Assembly (NCBI RefSeq): GCF_030814225.1
Contig: NZ_JAUSUR010000002.1
Location: forward strand, 248,001 to 312,000
Source of the DNA: Breznakia pachnodae
GTDB taxonomy: Bacteria; Bacillota_I; Bacilli_A; Erysipelotrichales; Erysipelotrichaceae
Length of the DNA: 64,000 nucleotides
Reading direction: 5' to 3'
Shown in pieces: positions 16,729 through 26,157 of the stretch. The notes below the pieces were generated by a model that was not told where the DNA came from, did not search any database, and saw nothing but the letters and a program-made list of their open reading frames with translations. The first letter of the stretch is position 1. Each line of letters opens with the position of its first letter. A program made the position numbers and the translations under genes.

Positions 16729-17700
16729 TTATGAATGCTTCGATATTGTTTCTAAAATATCGATTACTTCTATTACTTGTTCAGGTCTTACAATTTCTGA
16801 AGCAGTTTTGTTTTTAATACATGAAACAAAATGTTTTAATTCTTCTAAATACATTCCTGTAGGTGGGACATTTATACCCGTACTTACTTTTTGTTTTTCT
16901 TCTACATCATAGTAAATAGAATCTCCATCCTCAGGATACATAATTAGATGTTCACCATCATTTAGCAGATATCCTTTTTCGAAATAAACACGCCATCGTG
17001 CACAGAATGGAATATTGGCATTGAACCAGGCAGCTTCTCCTACAATATTCTTATCCTTATATTTATATAAGAAACGATATTGCTCTGGATATTCCTTATT
17101 TCCACTGCATGATGTAAAGGTAATGTCTTTAGAAACCCCAAACAAACTGACAATTACATCCAAATCATGTACATGTAAATCAAATGGTATTAAGCCACTC
17201 TTTTCCTTATCAAACAACCAGCTGTTAACTGCCCACTTTGGCACTGCTGATAGTCTTTCAAAATAACCATCCAATACTTCTCCATACTGTTTACTGTTTA
17301 TTACTTCTTTTAATATCTGTGTCTGTCTTGTGAACTGTACAACATGTGCCACATATAAATGACAAGACTGTTCTTTCGCATAATCAAACATCTTTTGCGC
17401 TAATTTCTTTTTTAAGGTTAAAGGTTTCTCACAAATTACATCTTTCTTATGCTTTAGCCCTTGCATTACATGATCATAGTGAAGGAACGTTGGAGTACAT
17501 ATATCTATCGCATCTACTTCTTCATGTTTCACTAACTCATCAATGCTTTCATAAAGTGGTAATTTCCACTCATTCGCATTATTGATATCATTTGATCCGT
17601 TACCTACAATAGCGACTACTTCACAATCATCTATATACTGATAATTTTTGTAATGGACATTACCCATACCTCCAGCACCTACAATCGCTATTTTAACCAT
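16729..17700 (-). CDS. Gfo/Idh/MocA-family oxidoreductase
   Basis: 323-residue NAD(P)-dependent sugar or inositol dehydrogenase. The Rossmann motif GAGGMG is at residues 8-13, DICTPTFLH near 70, and the family signature EKPLTLKK near 92. The C-terminal alpha/beta domain has the expected DLHVHDLD segment holding the catalytic His/Asp region. AAAGGTGGTG supports the start. It is one of two such enzymes in the operon, separated by a TIM-barrel gene, which suggests an oxidise-rearrange-reduce route acting on the imported sugar. Confidence 0.92.
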   Translation of the reverse strand: MVKIAIVGAGGMGNVHYKNYQYIDDCEVVAIVGNGSNDINNANEWKLPLYESIDELVKHEEVDAIDICTPTFLHYDHVMQGLKHKKDVICEKPLTLKKKLAQKMFDYAKEQSCHLYVAHVVQFTRQTQILKEVINSKQYGEVLDGYFERLSAVPKWAVNSWLFDKEKSGLIPFDLHVHDLDVIVSLFGVSKDITFTSCSGNKEYPEQYRFLYKYKDKNIVGEAAWFNANIPFCARWRVYFEKGYLLNDGEHLIMYPEDGDSIYYDVEEKQKVSTGINVPPTGMYLEELKHFVSCIKNKTASEIVRPEQVIEVIDILETISKHS

Positions 17701-17715
17701 ACTTTTTCACCACCT

Positions 17716-18525
17716 TTAATATCCATATCTTTCCAGATATTCTTTTGATTTCATAACTGCATCATCAATTTCAGCTAAATCTTTTGGTCCATCTTGTGTA
17801 AACTCAATTTCAATACTGAATGGAGCATTGTTGTTGTGTTTCTTTAATAATTCAAAAATATCATTAAATGGTATATAACCTTTTCCTAAATAAGGAAAGT
17901 TCCATACATTCTGTTCACCATCTTTATCCTTAATATGAATATAAGCAATATCATCCATACATGCTTCCATGTCTTTTACGACATCTACATCACCATAGAA
18001 TACAGCATTGGCTGTATCGTAAGCGACCTTCACATATGGCGAATCTACTTTCTTTACAATCTCATCAATGATGACCCCACTACCATGATCACCATGTACC
18101 TCCAGTACCAGCATCATGTCGTATTGTGTTAACAATGGAAGTAAACTTTTAATATTATTTACTAATTGTTCATCACTGGCTAATTCCTTATCTTCGATAT
18201 GTGCTTCACCAATCGAAGATACAATGTACTTACATTCATAGAAATGAGCCAAGTGAATGTTCTTTTCAAAATCTACTAATCTACTTGTATCCATTAAGTT
18301 GCAATGTCCACTCATTCCAATTGGTATGATGTTGTTGTCATTTAATTTTTGTTTGATACGAAGTAATTCTTCGAAACTCATATCTGGAAACACATGCTCG
18401 GTCCAGCCCTTAGTAGCAGTCAATTCAATGTAATTGAATCCTGCCTTTGCAATTCCATCAATTGCTTCATCAATTGAGTATCCATGATAGCAATTAGAAT
18501 TCACTGCAACAATTCTTTTTTTCAT
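17716..18525 (-). CDS. Sugar isomerase/epimerase-type TIM-barrel protein
   Basis: 269-residue member of the xylose-isomerase-like TIM-barrel (AP endonuclease family 2) group. Metal-binding features are seen in order: VLEVHGDHG near residues 135-145, DTANAVFYG near 170, IHIKDKDG near 195 and FSIEIEF near the end. Such proteins act as isomerases, epimerases or dehydratases on sugars or inosose. AAGGAACC lies before the ATG at 18525. It sits between the two Gfo/Idh/MocA genes, 15 and 18 bases from them. Confidence 0.88.
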   Translation of the reverse strand: MKKRIVAVNSNCYHGYSIDEAIDGIAKAGFNYIELTATKGWTEHVFPDMSFEELLRIKQKLNDNNIIPIGMSGHCNLMDTSRLVDFEKNIHLAHFYECKYIVSSIGEAHIEDKELASDEQLVNNIKSLLPLLTQYDMMLVLEVHGDHGSGVIIDEIVKKVDSPYVKVAYDTANAVFYGDVDVVKDMEACMDDIAYIHIKDKDGEQNVWNFPYLGKGYIPFNDIFELLKKHNNNAPFSIEIEFTQDGPKDLAEIDDAVMKSKEYLERYGY

Positions 18526-18543
18526 ATAATTATAGGTTCCTTT

Positions 18544-19692
18544 CTATTTCACATGTATCCACGTCTGTGTCTTGTTACTTTCGATACATGCTTCAATCAA
18601 TTTCATTAAGTAATGTCCTTTATAGAAATCAACATAATCCAACTCTTTATTATCTTTATCCTCAATTGCCAGATAAAACTCCTGGATTGAATTCTTAAAT
18701 GCATCTGCCCAACCTACTGCATGTCCATTTGGTAATGCAATAAATCGTTTTGCCTTATCAGATACATACTTCGCATCTGCATATAACAGCTCATTTCCAC
18801 GATTACGCTTACCTATATATAAACGATCTGCATGTTCCTGTTTCCAAGTAATGGATTGTTTACTTCCGCTCATGCAAACCTCAATATCATTTTTATGACC
18901 ACCAGTCACCTGTGATATTGTAATCGAAACCTTTGTACCATCTTCTAACTTTGCAATGATAAACGCAGCATCTTCGTTCTGTACTGCTACCTCTTCATAG
19001 TTATCACTTACAACTTCCGAGAATGTTTCTCGTTCTTCTTTGCTTTCTTTACGTTTTGGATAAACTTTAATTAAATCTGCAAATACATCAGTTATTTTTT
19101 GACCAGATATAAACTGTATCAAATCAAACGCATGTGATCCAATATCTGCAACAGCTCTTGATGCCCCTACCATATCAGGAACAAAGTGCCAGTCATAATC
19201 GGTATCGTACATTAACCAGTCTTGAATATAAGATGCTTGAACTAATAATAAATTACCAATCTTCTTATTGATCACTTGTTCTCTCATTTCTCTTACCATT
19301 ACATTACTGCGATAATTTAAATTCACTGCGTGTAACCCTGTGCTCATAGATGCGATATCAACCAAGGCCTGTGATTGCTCAGCTGATAAGGAGAGCGGTT
19401 TCTCACAAAATACATTCATATCATGTTCCAGTGCTTTCTTAGCCATTTCATAATGAAGAAAGTTTGGTGTACATACATGTATTACATCAATACCTTCTAA
19501 TGCAAACAATTCATCTTCGTTATCATAATAATTAGGAATATGGTATTGCTCTGCGATTGTCTTTGCTCTCTCTATTGTTGTTTCCACAATTGCAACTACT
19601 TCTGCATTTGGAATTCTTCTAATTGCTTCAATATGTTGTTTCCCAATGAATCCACCACCTACTACAGCAGCTTTTATTTTGTTTTTACACAT
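18544..19692 (-). CDS. Gfo/Idh/MocA-family oxidoreductase, first gene of operon
   Basis: 382-residue NAD(P)-dependent dehydrogenase, longer than its operon partner. Motifs: GGGFIGKQH near residues 12-20, HVCTPNFLH near 74, CEKPLSLS near 97, and DIGSHAFDLIQF in the C-terminal domain, holding the catalytic DxxxH-type pair. AAGAGGTAAAT precedes the start. It is the promoter-proximal gene of the sugar operon and has an independent promoter with 17-bp spacing. Confidence 0.92.
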   Translation of the reverse strand: MCKNKIKAAVVGGGFIGKQHIEAIRRIPNAEVVAIVETTIERAKTIAEQYHIPNYYDNEDELFALEGIDVIHVCTPNFLHYEMAKKALEHDMNVFCEKPLSLSAEQSQALVDIASMSTGLHAVNLNYRSNVMVREMREQVINKKIGNLLLVQASYIQDWLMYDTDYDWHFVPDMVGASRAVADIGSHAFDLIQFISGQKITDVFADLIKVYPKRKESKEERETFSEVVSDNYEEVAVQNEDAAFIIAKLEDGTKVSITISQVTGGHKNDIEVCMSGSKQSITWKQEHADRLYIGKRNRGNELLYADAKYVSDKAKRFIALPNGHAVGWADAFKNSIQEFYLAIEDKDNKELDYVDFYKGHYLMKLIEACIESNKTQTWIHVK

Positions 19693-19744
19693 ATTTACCT
19701 CTTTTTTACTGTAAATTTTTATTTTTTACATTTATTACGACTAC

Positions 19745-19773
19745 ATTGTAAGCCCTAACAATCGCTCCGTCAA
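19745..19773 (-). promoter_or_regulatory. Promoter of the sugar ABC/dehydrogenase operon
   Basis: On the minus strand TTGACG (19768-19773), 17 bp, TACAAT (19745-19750). Downstream, the leader holds AATGTAA and TTTACAGTAAA elements related to the operator at 19844, so repression by the divergent LacI protein is likely. Confidence 0.8.
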
Positions 19774-19843
19774 CCTATTTTTGTAAAAAATATGACTTTT
19801 TCAGTAAATTTTTATATATTTTGTCCTTTTTTACATTTTTTCT

Positions 19844-19861
19844 TTACATTTTGGAATGTAA
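19844..19861. promoter_or_regulatory. Candidate LacI-family operator
   Basis: The inverted repeat TTACATT-TTGG-AATGTAA has perfect 7-bp arms. It lies directly upstream of the lacI-family gene's -35 and between the divergent promoters. It is the best operator candidate in this spacer. Confidence 0.55.
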
Positions 19862-19864
19862 GCA

Positions 19865-19893
19865 TTGATTAATCTTATATTAAGCCGTATAAT
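19865..19893 (+). promoter_or_regulatory. Promoter of the LacI-family regulator gene
   Basis: TTGATT (19865-19870), 17 bp, TATAAT (19888-19893), followed after about 30 bases by GGAGG and the start codon. Confidence 0.85.
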
Positions 19894-19923
19894 ATGCATA
19901 TATATTTGGATGGAGGACAGTTT

Positions 19924-20958
19924 ATGAGTAAACAACACAAGGCTACAATTGAAGATGTTGCACAACTCGCTGATGTTTCAATAGCAACAGTATCTAGAGT
20001 AATAAATGCGAAAGACAAGGTAAAGGATTCAACAAAGCAAAAGGTTATGGAAGCAATCCATGAACTAGGTTTTGAAATCAAACGAAATGATTTACTGTCA
20101 GATCATGACAGTAAAACGATTTTAGTTTGTGCTACGGAATTAAAAAACCCATTTATCGTTCCGGTTATTGATGGAATTCAAAACTCCGCACATAATCATG
20201 GATATGATATTTTATTACTCCAGACAAAACAGTTATATACAACATTTGAAGACTATGAATCTGTGTTAAAATCACAGAAATTTGCTGGAGTTGTTTTCTT
20301 ATCTTCAGTTACCAGTGCTCAACTGCAGAAAATTGGAGAAAAACTGAATTACCGTTGTCCAATGGTTTTCTGTTCCGAATATATTGAAGACGCAAATATT
20401 CCTTATGTATGTATTGATGATGAAGATGCAATGTATCGTTCTACTTCGTTTATTTTAGCAAGTGGAAGAAAAAAGATTGCCTTCATGAATTCAAGTTTTA
20501 AGTATAACTATGCAAAACGTAGAGAAGTTGGATTTCGCAGAGCAATGGAAGACAATGATGTTCCCGTAAACGAAAATGCAATTGTACGTTTGTCATCGGT
20601 TACTTACAACCTGGCATACTCAAATGCTTTACACCTGTTAGAACAAGAAGAAAGACCGGACGCCATCCTATGTATTTCTGATGTGTTCGCAATGGGAGTA
20701 TTAAAAGCATGTAAGAAAAAAGGATTACGTGTTCCAGAGGACTGTGCAGTTATTGGTTTTGATAACATTGATTTAGCCGCGATTGCAGATCCTCCACTAA
20801 CGACAATTGATCAACCTGCTTATCAGTTAGGTTATCAATCATGTGAGTTATTAGTAGAAAAAATTATACGACCTGAAACCCCAAACAAAAGAATTGTGTT
20901 GGATACCGAACTAATTGTTCGTGAATCAACACCAATTACGATTAAGAAAGGAATTTAA
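19924..20958 (+). CDS. LacI-family transcriptional regulator
   Basis: 344-residue DNA-binding regulator. The start at 19924 follows GGAGG; an earlier ATG at 19894 falls at the transcription start. N-terminal LacI HTH: TIEDVAQLADVSIATVSRVIN (residues 7-27), then the hinge region. The rest is the periplasmic-binding-protein-like effector domain with DAILCISDVFAMGVL and VIGFDN. It lies divergent from the sugar import operon and next to a TIM-barrel gene, so it very likely senses the imported sugar or a pathway intermediate and represses both directions. Confidence 0.95.
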   Translation: MSKQHKATIEDVAQLADVSIATVSRVINAKDKVKDSTKQKVMEAIHELGFEIKRNDLLSDHDSKTILVCATELKNPFIVPVIDGIQNSAHNHGYDILLLQTKQLYTTFEDYESVLKSQKFAGVVFLSSVTSAQLQKIGEKLNYRCPMVFCSEYIEDANIPYVCIDDEDAMYRSTSFILASGRKKIAFMNSSFKYNYAKRREVGFRRAMEDNDVPVNENAIVRLSSVTYNLAYSNALHLLEQEERPDAILCISDVFAMGVLKACKKKGLRVPEDCAVIGFDNIDLAAIADPPLTTIDQPAYQLGYQSCELLVEKIIRPETPNKRIVLDTELIVRESTPITIKKGI

Positions 20959-20960
20959 AA

Positions 20961-21875
20961 ATGAAATTAGGCATTAATAGTGCTATTTTAGAACACTATG
21001 ATTTTGAAGAAATGATTAAATTCGCTTCTTTGCAAGGTTTCGAGTGTGTAGAAGTTGCATGTTGGCCAGTGGGAAAGGCTGAACGTAGATATGCAGGAGT
21101 ATCCCATATTGATGTAAGTAATTTAGATGATAGAAAAGTAAATGAGATTCATGATATTTGTAAGAAATACAATATTGAAATATCAGCATTGGCTTTTTAT
21201 CCTAATACATTAGATAGTGATTTAGAAGCAAGAGAAAACAACATCAGTCACTTAAAGAAAGTAATTGATGCTGCAGCGTTATTAGATGTAAATTTAGTTA
21301 CTACCTTTATTGGCAGAATGCAGGAAAAGACAATTGAAGAAAACATTATCGAATTTTCTAATGTATGGCCTTCAATTATTCAATATGCAAAACAGAGAGA
21401 TGTTCGTATTGCAATTGAGAACTGCCCAATGCTGTTCTCACAAGACGAGTGGCCAGGAGGTAAGAATATCTTTACCAGTCCAGCAATTTGGAGAGAATTG
21501 TTTAAGATTATTCCTGATGAAAATTTTGGAATCAATTATGACCCATCTCACTTTGTTTGGCAACAAATGGATTATATAAAACCAATTTATGAATTCAAAG
21601 ACCGCATCTTTCATATTCATTTCAAGGATATTAAGTTAAGTAAAGATGCATTGGATGACTATGGTGTATTAGCATATCCACTTTCTTATATGACACCCAA
21701 ACTACCAGGTCTAGGTGATGTAGATTGGGGTAAATATGTATCAGCATTAACTGACATTGGATACAAGGGTTATGCTTGTATTGAAGTAGAAGATAAAGCA
21801 TTTGAATCTTCTAACCATGATATTGATAACTCTGTTATTCTAAGTTATCGTTATCTGAGACAATTTGTAATTTAA
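20961..21875 (+). CDS. Sugar isomerase/epimerase-type TIM-barrel protein
   Basis: 304-residue xylose-isomerase-like TIM barrel, second of this class in the region. Metal-ligand segments: IAIENCPM near residue 152, INYDPSHFVWQ near 192, IFHIHFKDI near 214 and ACIEVED near 274. A segment rich in loops (LSYMTPKLPGLGDVDW) precedes the last strand. AAAGGAATTTAAAA upstream lies in the end of the lacI gene, so the two are one transcript. It probably works on the same sugar as the divergent operon. Confidence 0.88.
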   Translation: MKLGINSAILEHYDFEEMIKFASLQGFECVEVACWPVGKAERRYAGVSHIDVSNLDDRKVNEIHDICKKYNIEISALAFYPNTLDSDLEARENNISHLKKVIDAAALLDVNLVTTFIGRMQEKTIEENIIEFSNVWPSIIQYAKQRDVRIAIENCPMLFSQDEWPGGKNIFTSPAIWRELFKIIPDENFGINYDPSHFVWQQMDYIKPIYEFKDRIFHIHFKDIKLSKDALDDYGVLAYPLSYMTPKLPGLGDVDWGKYVSALTDIGYKGYACIEVEDKAFESSNHDIDNSVILSYRYLRQFVI

Positions 21876-21887
21876 ACTTATAGCATA

Positions 21888-21910
21888 AAGCCACCATACG
21901 GTGGCTTTTT
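21888..21910. terminator. Bidirectional terminator
   Basis: AAAGCCACC/GGTGGCTTT with loop ATAC; T-run on the plus strand after the TIM-barrel gene, and A-run before it, so it can also end the minus-strand gene starting at 22877. Confidence 0.85.
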
Positions 21911-21914
21911 AATA

Positions 21915-22877
21915 TTAATCCCATATATCTATGTGACGAATAAACGACTCAATTGTATCTTTATTGCAAAGATAAATCACTTTCCCTTCTGCACCTTTTC
22001 GATTGTTCTTCTTATCACCACACCCCATGGTGAAGATACCAAGAGTTGGAAATGCAACTGCTTTTTTCTTTTTTGATTCAATATATTCATATTTATCTTT
22101 CATTTGTGTTAGTTTATCGTCTTGAAAGATACGAAGCCCGTCTACTTCAACTTGCCACCCATTTGATTCAATAAGCTCAATATCATATAAAGGCATATCT
22201 TCACTATATTTATACGATACTTCATAATCACGATATCTCAATTCAACACCATGATTAAAATAATACTCTATAATATGTTTATGCGAGCCATAATTTTTCC
22301 ATGTATGTTCTGGTGAATTCCAGACTTTATGAATATCTTCAGGTTTCATCATAAACTGGATACTAGTATTTCCTGCTATGCTTACGCCTTTCATTGGTTC
22401 AAGTATAAGCACTTGTGATTTATAGCGATAGTAGTCAAGCATATCTTTAGAAAAGGCAACAATATCACGATTAAACACACCAGGTCGTGGGTTACTCCAT
22501 CCATCACAGAATGGTGTAACTGATACAAGTAATCCTAACTCTGGAAACAATGTACTTTCACCATTTGCATATACATAGTGTTCGTGTTTAGACTTTAATT
22601 CTTCTATTCCTTCCTTATCTGTTATATCAATATTATCTACTTCAAAAGAATTAAAAGTAGGATCGATTCGAAATCCTACAGATACTAACTTGTCATCAAT
22701 AAATTCTGTATTGTATCCACCACGTCGTTCCAGTCTCCAGTTGCGAATAGTATCTTCCTTTATCTCATATATTTTGGAATCTAGATTTGCCACTTGTTGT
22801 GGTGTCATTCCAAACTCAAACACTCGTTCATCTTCACTCATACTGTAGTATGGAATAATTGTATGTGTATGTCCCAT
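21915..22877 (-). CDS. Unknown protein with two tandem homologous domains
   Basis: 320-residue soluble protein of no family that I recognise. AGGAGGTATC marks the start. The two halves look homologous. Half 1 has FEFGMTPQQV (residue 20 on), then a predicted strand ending in VSVGFRID and LFPELGLLVSVT. Half 2 has IQFMMKPEDIHKV, then a YNHGVELRYRD-like stretch and AFPTLGIFTMG in the same order and spacing. There is no signal peptide or TM helix. The pattern recalls immunity-type or SMI1-like small domains, but no assignment is made. It is monocistronic between two terminators. Confidence 0.75.
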   Translation of the reverse strand: MGHTHTIIPYYSMSEDERVFEFGMTPQQVANLDSKIYEIKEDTIRNWRLERRGGYNTEFIDDKLVSVGFRIDPTFNSFEVDNIDITDKEGIEELKSKHEHYVYANGESTLFPELGLLVSVTPFCDGWSNPRPGVFNRDIVAFSKDMLDYYRYKSQVLILEPMKGVSIAGNTSIQFMMKPEDIHKVWNSPEHTWKNYGSHKHIIEYYFNHGVELRYRDYEVSYKYSEDMPLYDIELIESNGWQVEVDGLRIFQDDKLTQMKDKYEYIESKKKKAVAFPTLGIFTMGCGDKKNNRKGAEGKVIYLCNKDTIESFIRHIDIWD

Positions 22878-22929
22878 GATACCTCCTGCTAGTCTTACTT
22901 TAATTAAATTATAGCATTCACCCTAGCAT

Positions 22930-22961
22930 ATAAAAAGATAGAGTTTCGCAACTCTACCTTT
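22930..22961 (-). terminator. Terminator of the PadR/ABC-2 operon
   Basis: On the minus strand a 12-bp stem (one G-T) closed by a GCGA tetraloop runs into TTTTT. Confidence 0.9.
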
Positions 22962-22964
22962 TGT

Positions 22965-24101
22965 TTAAATAACATTCTTTCTTTTAATTCTATTAAATAT
23001 AAATGCTACTGCAAAGAATACCACTCCAAATGCTACTAGTACTAACATGTTTTGGAAAATAGGAGTTAACGTCTTTTCCGTTAATGATGTTAGTTCAAAG
23101 ATTTTATCATTAGAATTTACAAACCAATACGATGGTGTAAATTTAGAAATCGTAAGAACCGAATCACTTAGCATTGACTGAGGTACAAAACATCCTCCTA
23201 AGAATGCCAATGCAAGACATAATATATTCGATACTCCATTGATTGCTTCTGGTTTCTTAATTGCACTTGCAATTAAATATGCAAGTCCCAAACAAGGGAA
23301 TACAAGAACTGCAAGATTAATCAGATATAAGTATGATCCAGTGGCAGTCATTCCATCACCAAATACTGTATATGCAAACAGACAAGACAATCCAAATAGT
23401 ACTGCTCCAAATACGCCAGCACCAAGTGCCAACTGTACATTCATCTTTAAGTTTGATACTGGAGATACTACATTTCTTCTTTTGATATCAACTCTGTTCA
23501 TTGATACCATAACTACTCCAAGTCCCCAGATAAGAGAACAGAAGAATGAGTAACATAAGAAGTTAAAGTAATATTGAATTTGTTCTTTGTCTTCTCCACT
23601 TACACTTTCAGATGTAACTTCAAGTTTTAAATCCGTATTTGCATCTTTAATTGCATCCTCTATTGAAGGCGTAGCTGCGTATGCATAATGACTACGTACT
23701 GTGTTTGAGAATGCATCTGCGTAGTTATCTACTACATATGCACTTGCAGAATCAGGAACTTGTTTCTTTTCTAAAACAATCTCTTCATTTGCTTTGATTG
23801 CATCTTCATATCCTTCAGGAATGTATAGAACATATACAATATCCTGATAGAAAATTGCTTCTTCGATATCAGCTTCATCAATATCTTTAATATCGGTTCT
23901 TTCACCCATATACTCCGTTAATGCTTTTGATGCCTCACTATTGTCATTATCCACAATTGCAATATTTGCTCTTTGAATTGTGAAGGAATCTCCACTTGTC
24001 TTCACAAACATGATTGAGAATGCAAAGGCAATAATTAAGGTCATGAATACACTGATTTTATTTTTATTAATAATCTGGAAGAATAACTTAAATACTTGCA
24101 T
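22965..24101 (-). CDS. ABC-2 type transporter permease
   Basis: 378-residue membrane subunit of an ABC exporter. One TM at about 17-35, a large extracytoplasmic domain of about 150 residues, then five TM helices in the C-terminal half, which is the ABC2_membrane_3 layout. AGGAGGAAAGC lies within the end of the preceding gene, and the two overlap by 14 bases. It pairs with the next permease and the ATPase, probably as a heterodimeric exporter of a peptide, lipid or drug. Substrate unknown. Confidence 0.9.
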   Translation of the reverse strand: MQVFKLFFQIINKNKISVFMTLIIAFAFSIMFVKTSGDSFTIQRANIAIVDNDNSEASKALTEYMGERTDIKDIDEADIEEAIFYQDIVYVLYIPEGYEDAIKANEEIVLEKKQVPDSASAYVVDNYADAFSNTVRSHYAYAATPSIEDAIKDANTDLKLEVTSESVSGEDKEQIQYYFNFLCYSFFCSLIWGLGVVMVSMNRVDIKRRNVVSPVSNLKMNVQLALGAGVFGAVLFGLSCLFAYTVFGDGMTATGSYLYLINLAVLVFPCLGLAYLIASAIKKPEAINGVSNILCLALAFLGGCFVPQSMLSDSVLTISKFTPSYWFVNSNDKIFELTSLTEKTLTPIFQNMLVLVAFGVVFFAVAFIFNRIKRKNVI

Positions 24102-25212
24102 ATGCTTTCCTCCTTAATACAGTGTATGAAATTAATACTGCTACAACTCCCATAGCTGCAAGAATTGCCATATTAATATATACTGCCGAAATATCTTCAT
24201 AATAATATAAGATATTAAACCCATTTGTAATTAGTGTTGCTGGATTAATATATTTCAAGAATGGAATTGTCTGATTCAAGATATATGGCATGTTACTTGC
24301 CATCATTCCAGCTAAGAAACAACTGAACAAACTCCCCATACTTACAATACTGATGTTTGTATTCTGTTTGAATTTAGAAATACTTCCAATCATGATTCCC
24401 ATTCCTAAACTCATTAATATTCCACATAAACTAAGTGCGATTACCTGAGGGAAATGACTTCCAAAATCAGTACCTAATACAAAGATCAGATAAGCAAAGG
24501 TAATAGCCAATTCAATAACCATTAACGTAAAGGTTACTAAGTAATCAATAAATACAAGTTTCATTTTATGGGTTGGTGCTACATTCAGACGAATGGCACG
24601 ATCACTTTGATTTGCTTGTGTATCACTGATACTTTTTAATCCCCAGAACATTCCATACATACATGTCATTGCAATGATTGTATAGAAGTACTGTGTGGTC
24701 ATATCTACAGTTCCTGCCTTAGAACCATAGTCTTCCACAACTACTTTACTCTGTATAATATCTTGTACCACAAGCTCACTCATTGCCTGTGGGTTATCCT
24801 TAACAACCGTTTCTACGGTAGAGTTAATTCTTAAGTATGATTGTGCTACTTCTTGAATAATCTGTGTTTCCAATGTTAAGTTCTTGTATAGAACTACTGG
24901 GGTTTCTTCACTGATTAATGCAGCCTCCACTTCACCTTCTTCTACTAACTCTTCAGCTTTTTCTCTTGTTGTGTAAGTGACTTCGAATAACTGATTTTCT
25001 CCATCTGCTCCTAATTCCTCTACTACTTGATTGAAGGCTTCATTTCCTTCATCAACAACTGCTACTTTTACTAGTTCCAGTTCTTGGTTACCAAGGTTAG
25101 AGAATGCAAAGAAGAATAATGTTGCTAGTCCAATTGGAAATAACAGGGACCAGAACATAATTGTCTTATCTCTTACAAAACATATAAAGCGATATTTAAA
25201 TATATGAAACAT
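24088..25212 (-). CDS. ABC-2 type transporter permease
   Basis: 374-residue partner permease with the same layout as its neighbour: N-terminal TM (about 20-40), a long external loop, then five helices. The start is set at ATG 25212, after TTAGGTGAATTCT; a GTG three codons earlier is possible. It begins 9 bases after the ATPase stop. The two permeases are only distantly alike, which favours a heterodimer. Confidence 0.9.
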   Translation of the reverse strand: MFHIFKYRFICFVRDKTIMFWSLLFPIGLATLFFFAFSNLGNQELELVKVAVVDEGNEAFNQVVEELGADGENQLFEVTYTTREKAEELVEEGEVEAALISEETPVVLYKNLTLETQIIQEVAQSYLRINSTVETVVKDNPQAMSELVVQDIIQSKVVVEDYGSKAGTVDMTTQYFYTIIAMTCMYGMFWGLKSISDTQANQSDRAIRLNVAPTHKMKLVFIDYLVTFTLMVIELAITFAYLIFVLGTDFGSHFPQVIALSLCGILMSLGMGIMIGSISKFKQNTNISIVSMGSLFSCFLAGMMASNMPYILNQTIPFLKYINPATLITNGFNILYYYEDISAVYINMAILAAMGVVAVLISYTVLRRKAYASI

Positions 25213-25221
25213 AGAATTCAC

Positions 25222-26154
25222 CTAATCCCTTAATTCTTTTCCTGTGATTTCTAAGAAAACATCATTTAATGTTGGTGTTTCACTATATACTTTATCAAAT
25301 GAAATATTGTTGTCTTTGAAGTAAGCTAACAGTTCCATTAGTAATCCATTGTCTTTTGTGACAATAATTTCTAAGATACCCTTTTCAAATGCTACTGCCA
25401 TTACATCTTCATGAGCATCAATATGTTTGATTGCTTCTTCACTAATTTCATCTAATTCAAATTTAATTTTTTCTTTAATTTGAATTGAACTCTTCAATTC
25501 TTCTTTACTACCACTTGCAATTACTTTACCACTATCCATGATAATAATGCGATTACAGATTTGTTCAACTTCTTCCATATAGTGAGTAGTATAAACAATT
25601 GTAGCTCCTAAACGATTTAACTCCTGAATATTTTCAAGAATACGATTACGTGATTGTGGATCTACTGCAACTGTTGGTTCATCCAAGATAATTAACTTTG
25701 GCTTATGAGCAATCCCACAAGCAATATTAAGTCTTCTTAATAAACCACCACTTAATTCTTTTGGATACTTCTTTTTAAAGTCAGTTAATCCAACGAATTC
25801 TAAAGATTCATCTACTAATTGTTTACGTTTCTTACTGTCATTGATATACAATCCACAGAAGTAATCCACATTTTGAAATACTGTTAATTCTTCAAACACC
25901 GCAACATTCTGCATAACAACACCAATATCTCTTTTGATATCGTATGAACTTGGTGTCATATCTTTCCCAAAGATTTGTACACTTCCTGAGTCATATGTAA
26001 GAAGTGCTAATAAACAGTTAATACTTGTTGTTTTTCCACTACCGTTCGGTCCAAGAAGTCCTAACACTTCTCCTTCTTCAACCTCTAAACTAAATTTATC
26101 TAGAGCCTTGAATTTACCATAATGCTTAACTAAGTCCTTAATTTCAATAACCAT
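25222..26154 (-). CDS. ABC exporter ATP-binding protein
   Basis: 310-residue single-domain ATPase. Walker A GPNGSGKT near residue 35, Q-loop VVMQNV, ABC signature in the form LSGGLLRRL (near 135), Walker B LIILDEPT, H-loop YTTHYMEE. A C-terminal extension of about 90 residues is typical for the DrrA/multidrug-lipid group. GGGAGGGAATAAC precedes the ATG. It powers the two ABC-2 permeases encoded next. Confidence 0.95.
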   Translation of the reverse strand: MVIEIKDLVKHYGKFKALDKFSLEVEEGEVLGLLGPNGSGKTTSINCLLALLTYDSGSVQIFGKDMTPSSYDIKRDIGVVMQNVAVFEELTVFQNVDYFCGLYINDSKKRKQLVDESLEFVGLTDFKKKYPKELSGGLLRRLNIACGIAHKPKLIILDEPTVAVDPQSRNRILENIQELNRLGATIVYTTHYMEEVEQICNRIIIMDSGKVIASGSKEELKSSIQIKEKIKFELDEISEEAIKHIDAHEDVMAVAFEKGILEIIVTKDNGLLMELLAYFKDNNISFDKVYSETPTLNDVFLEITGKELRD

Positions 26155-26157
26155 ATG

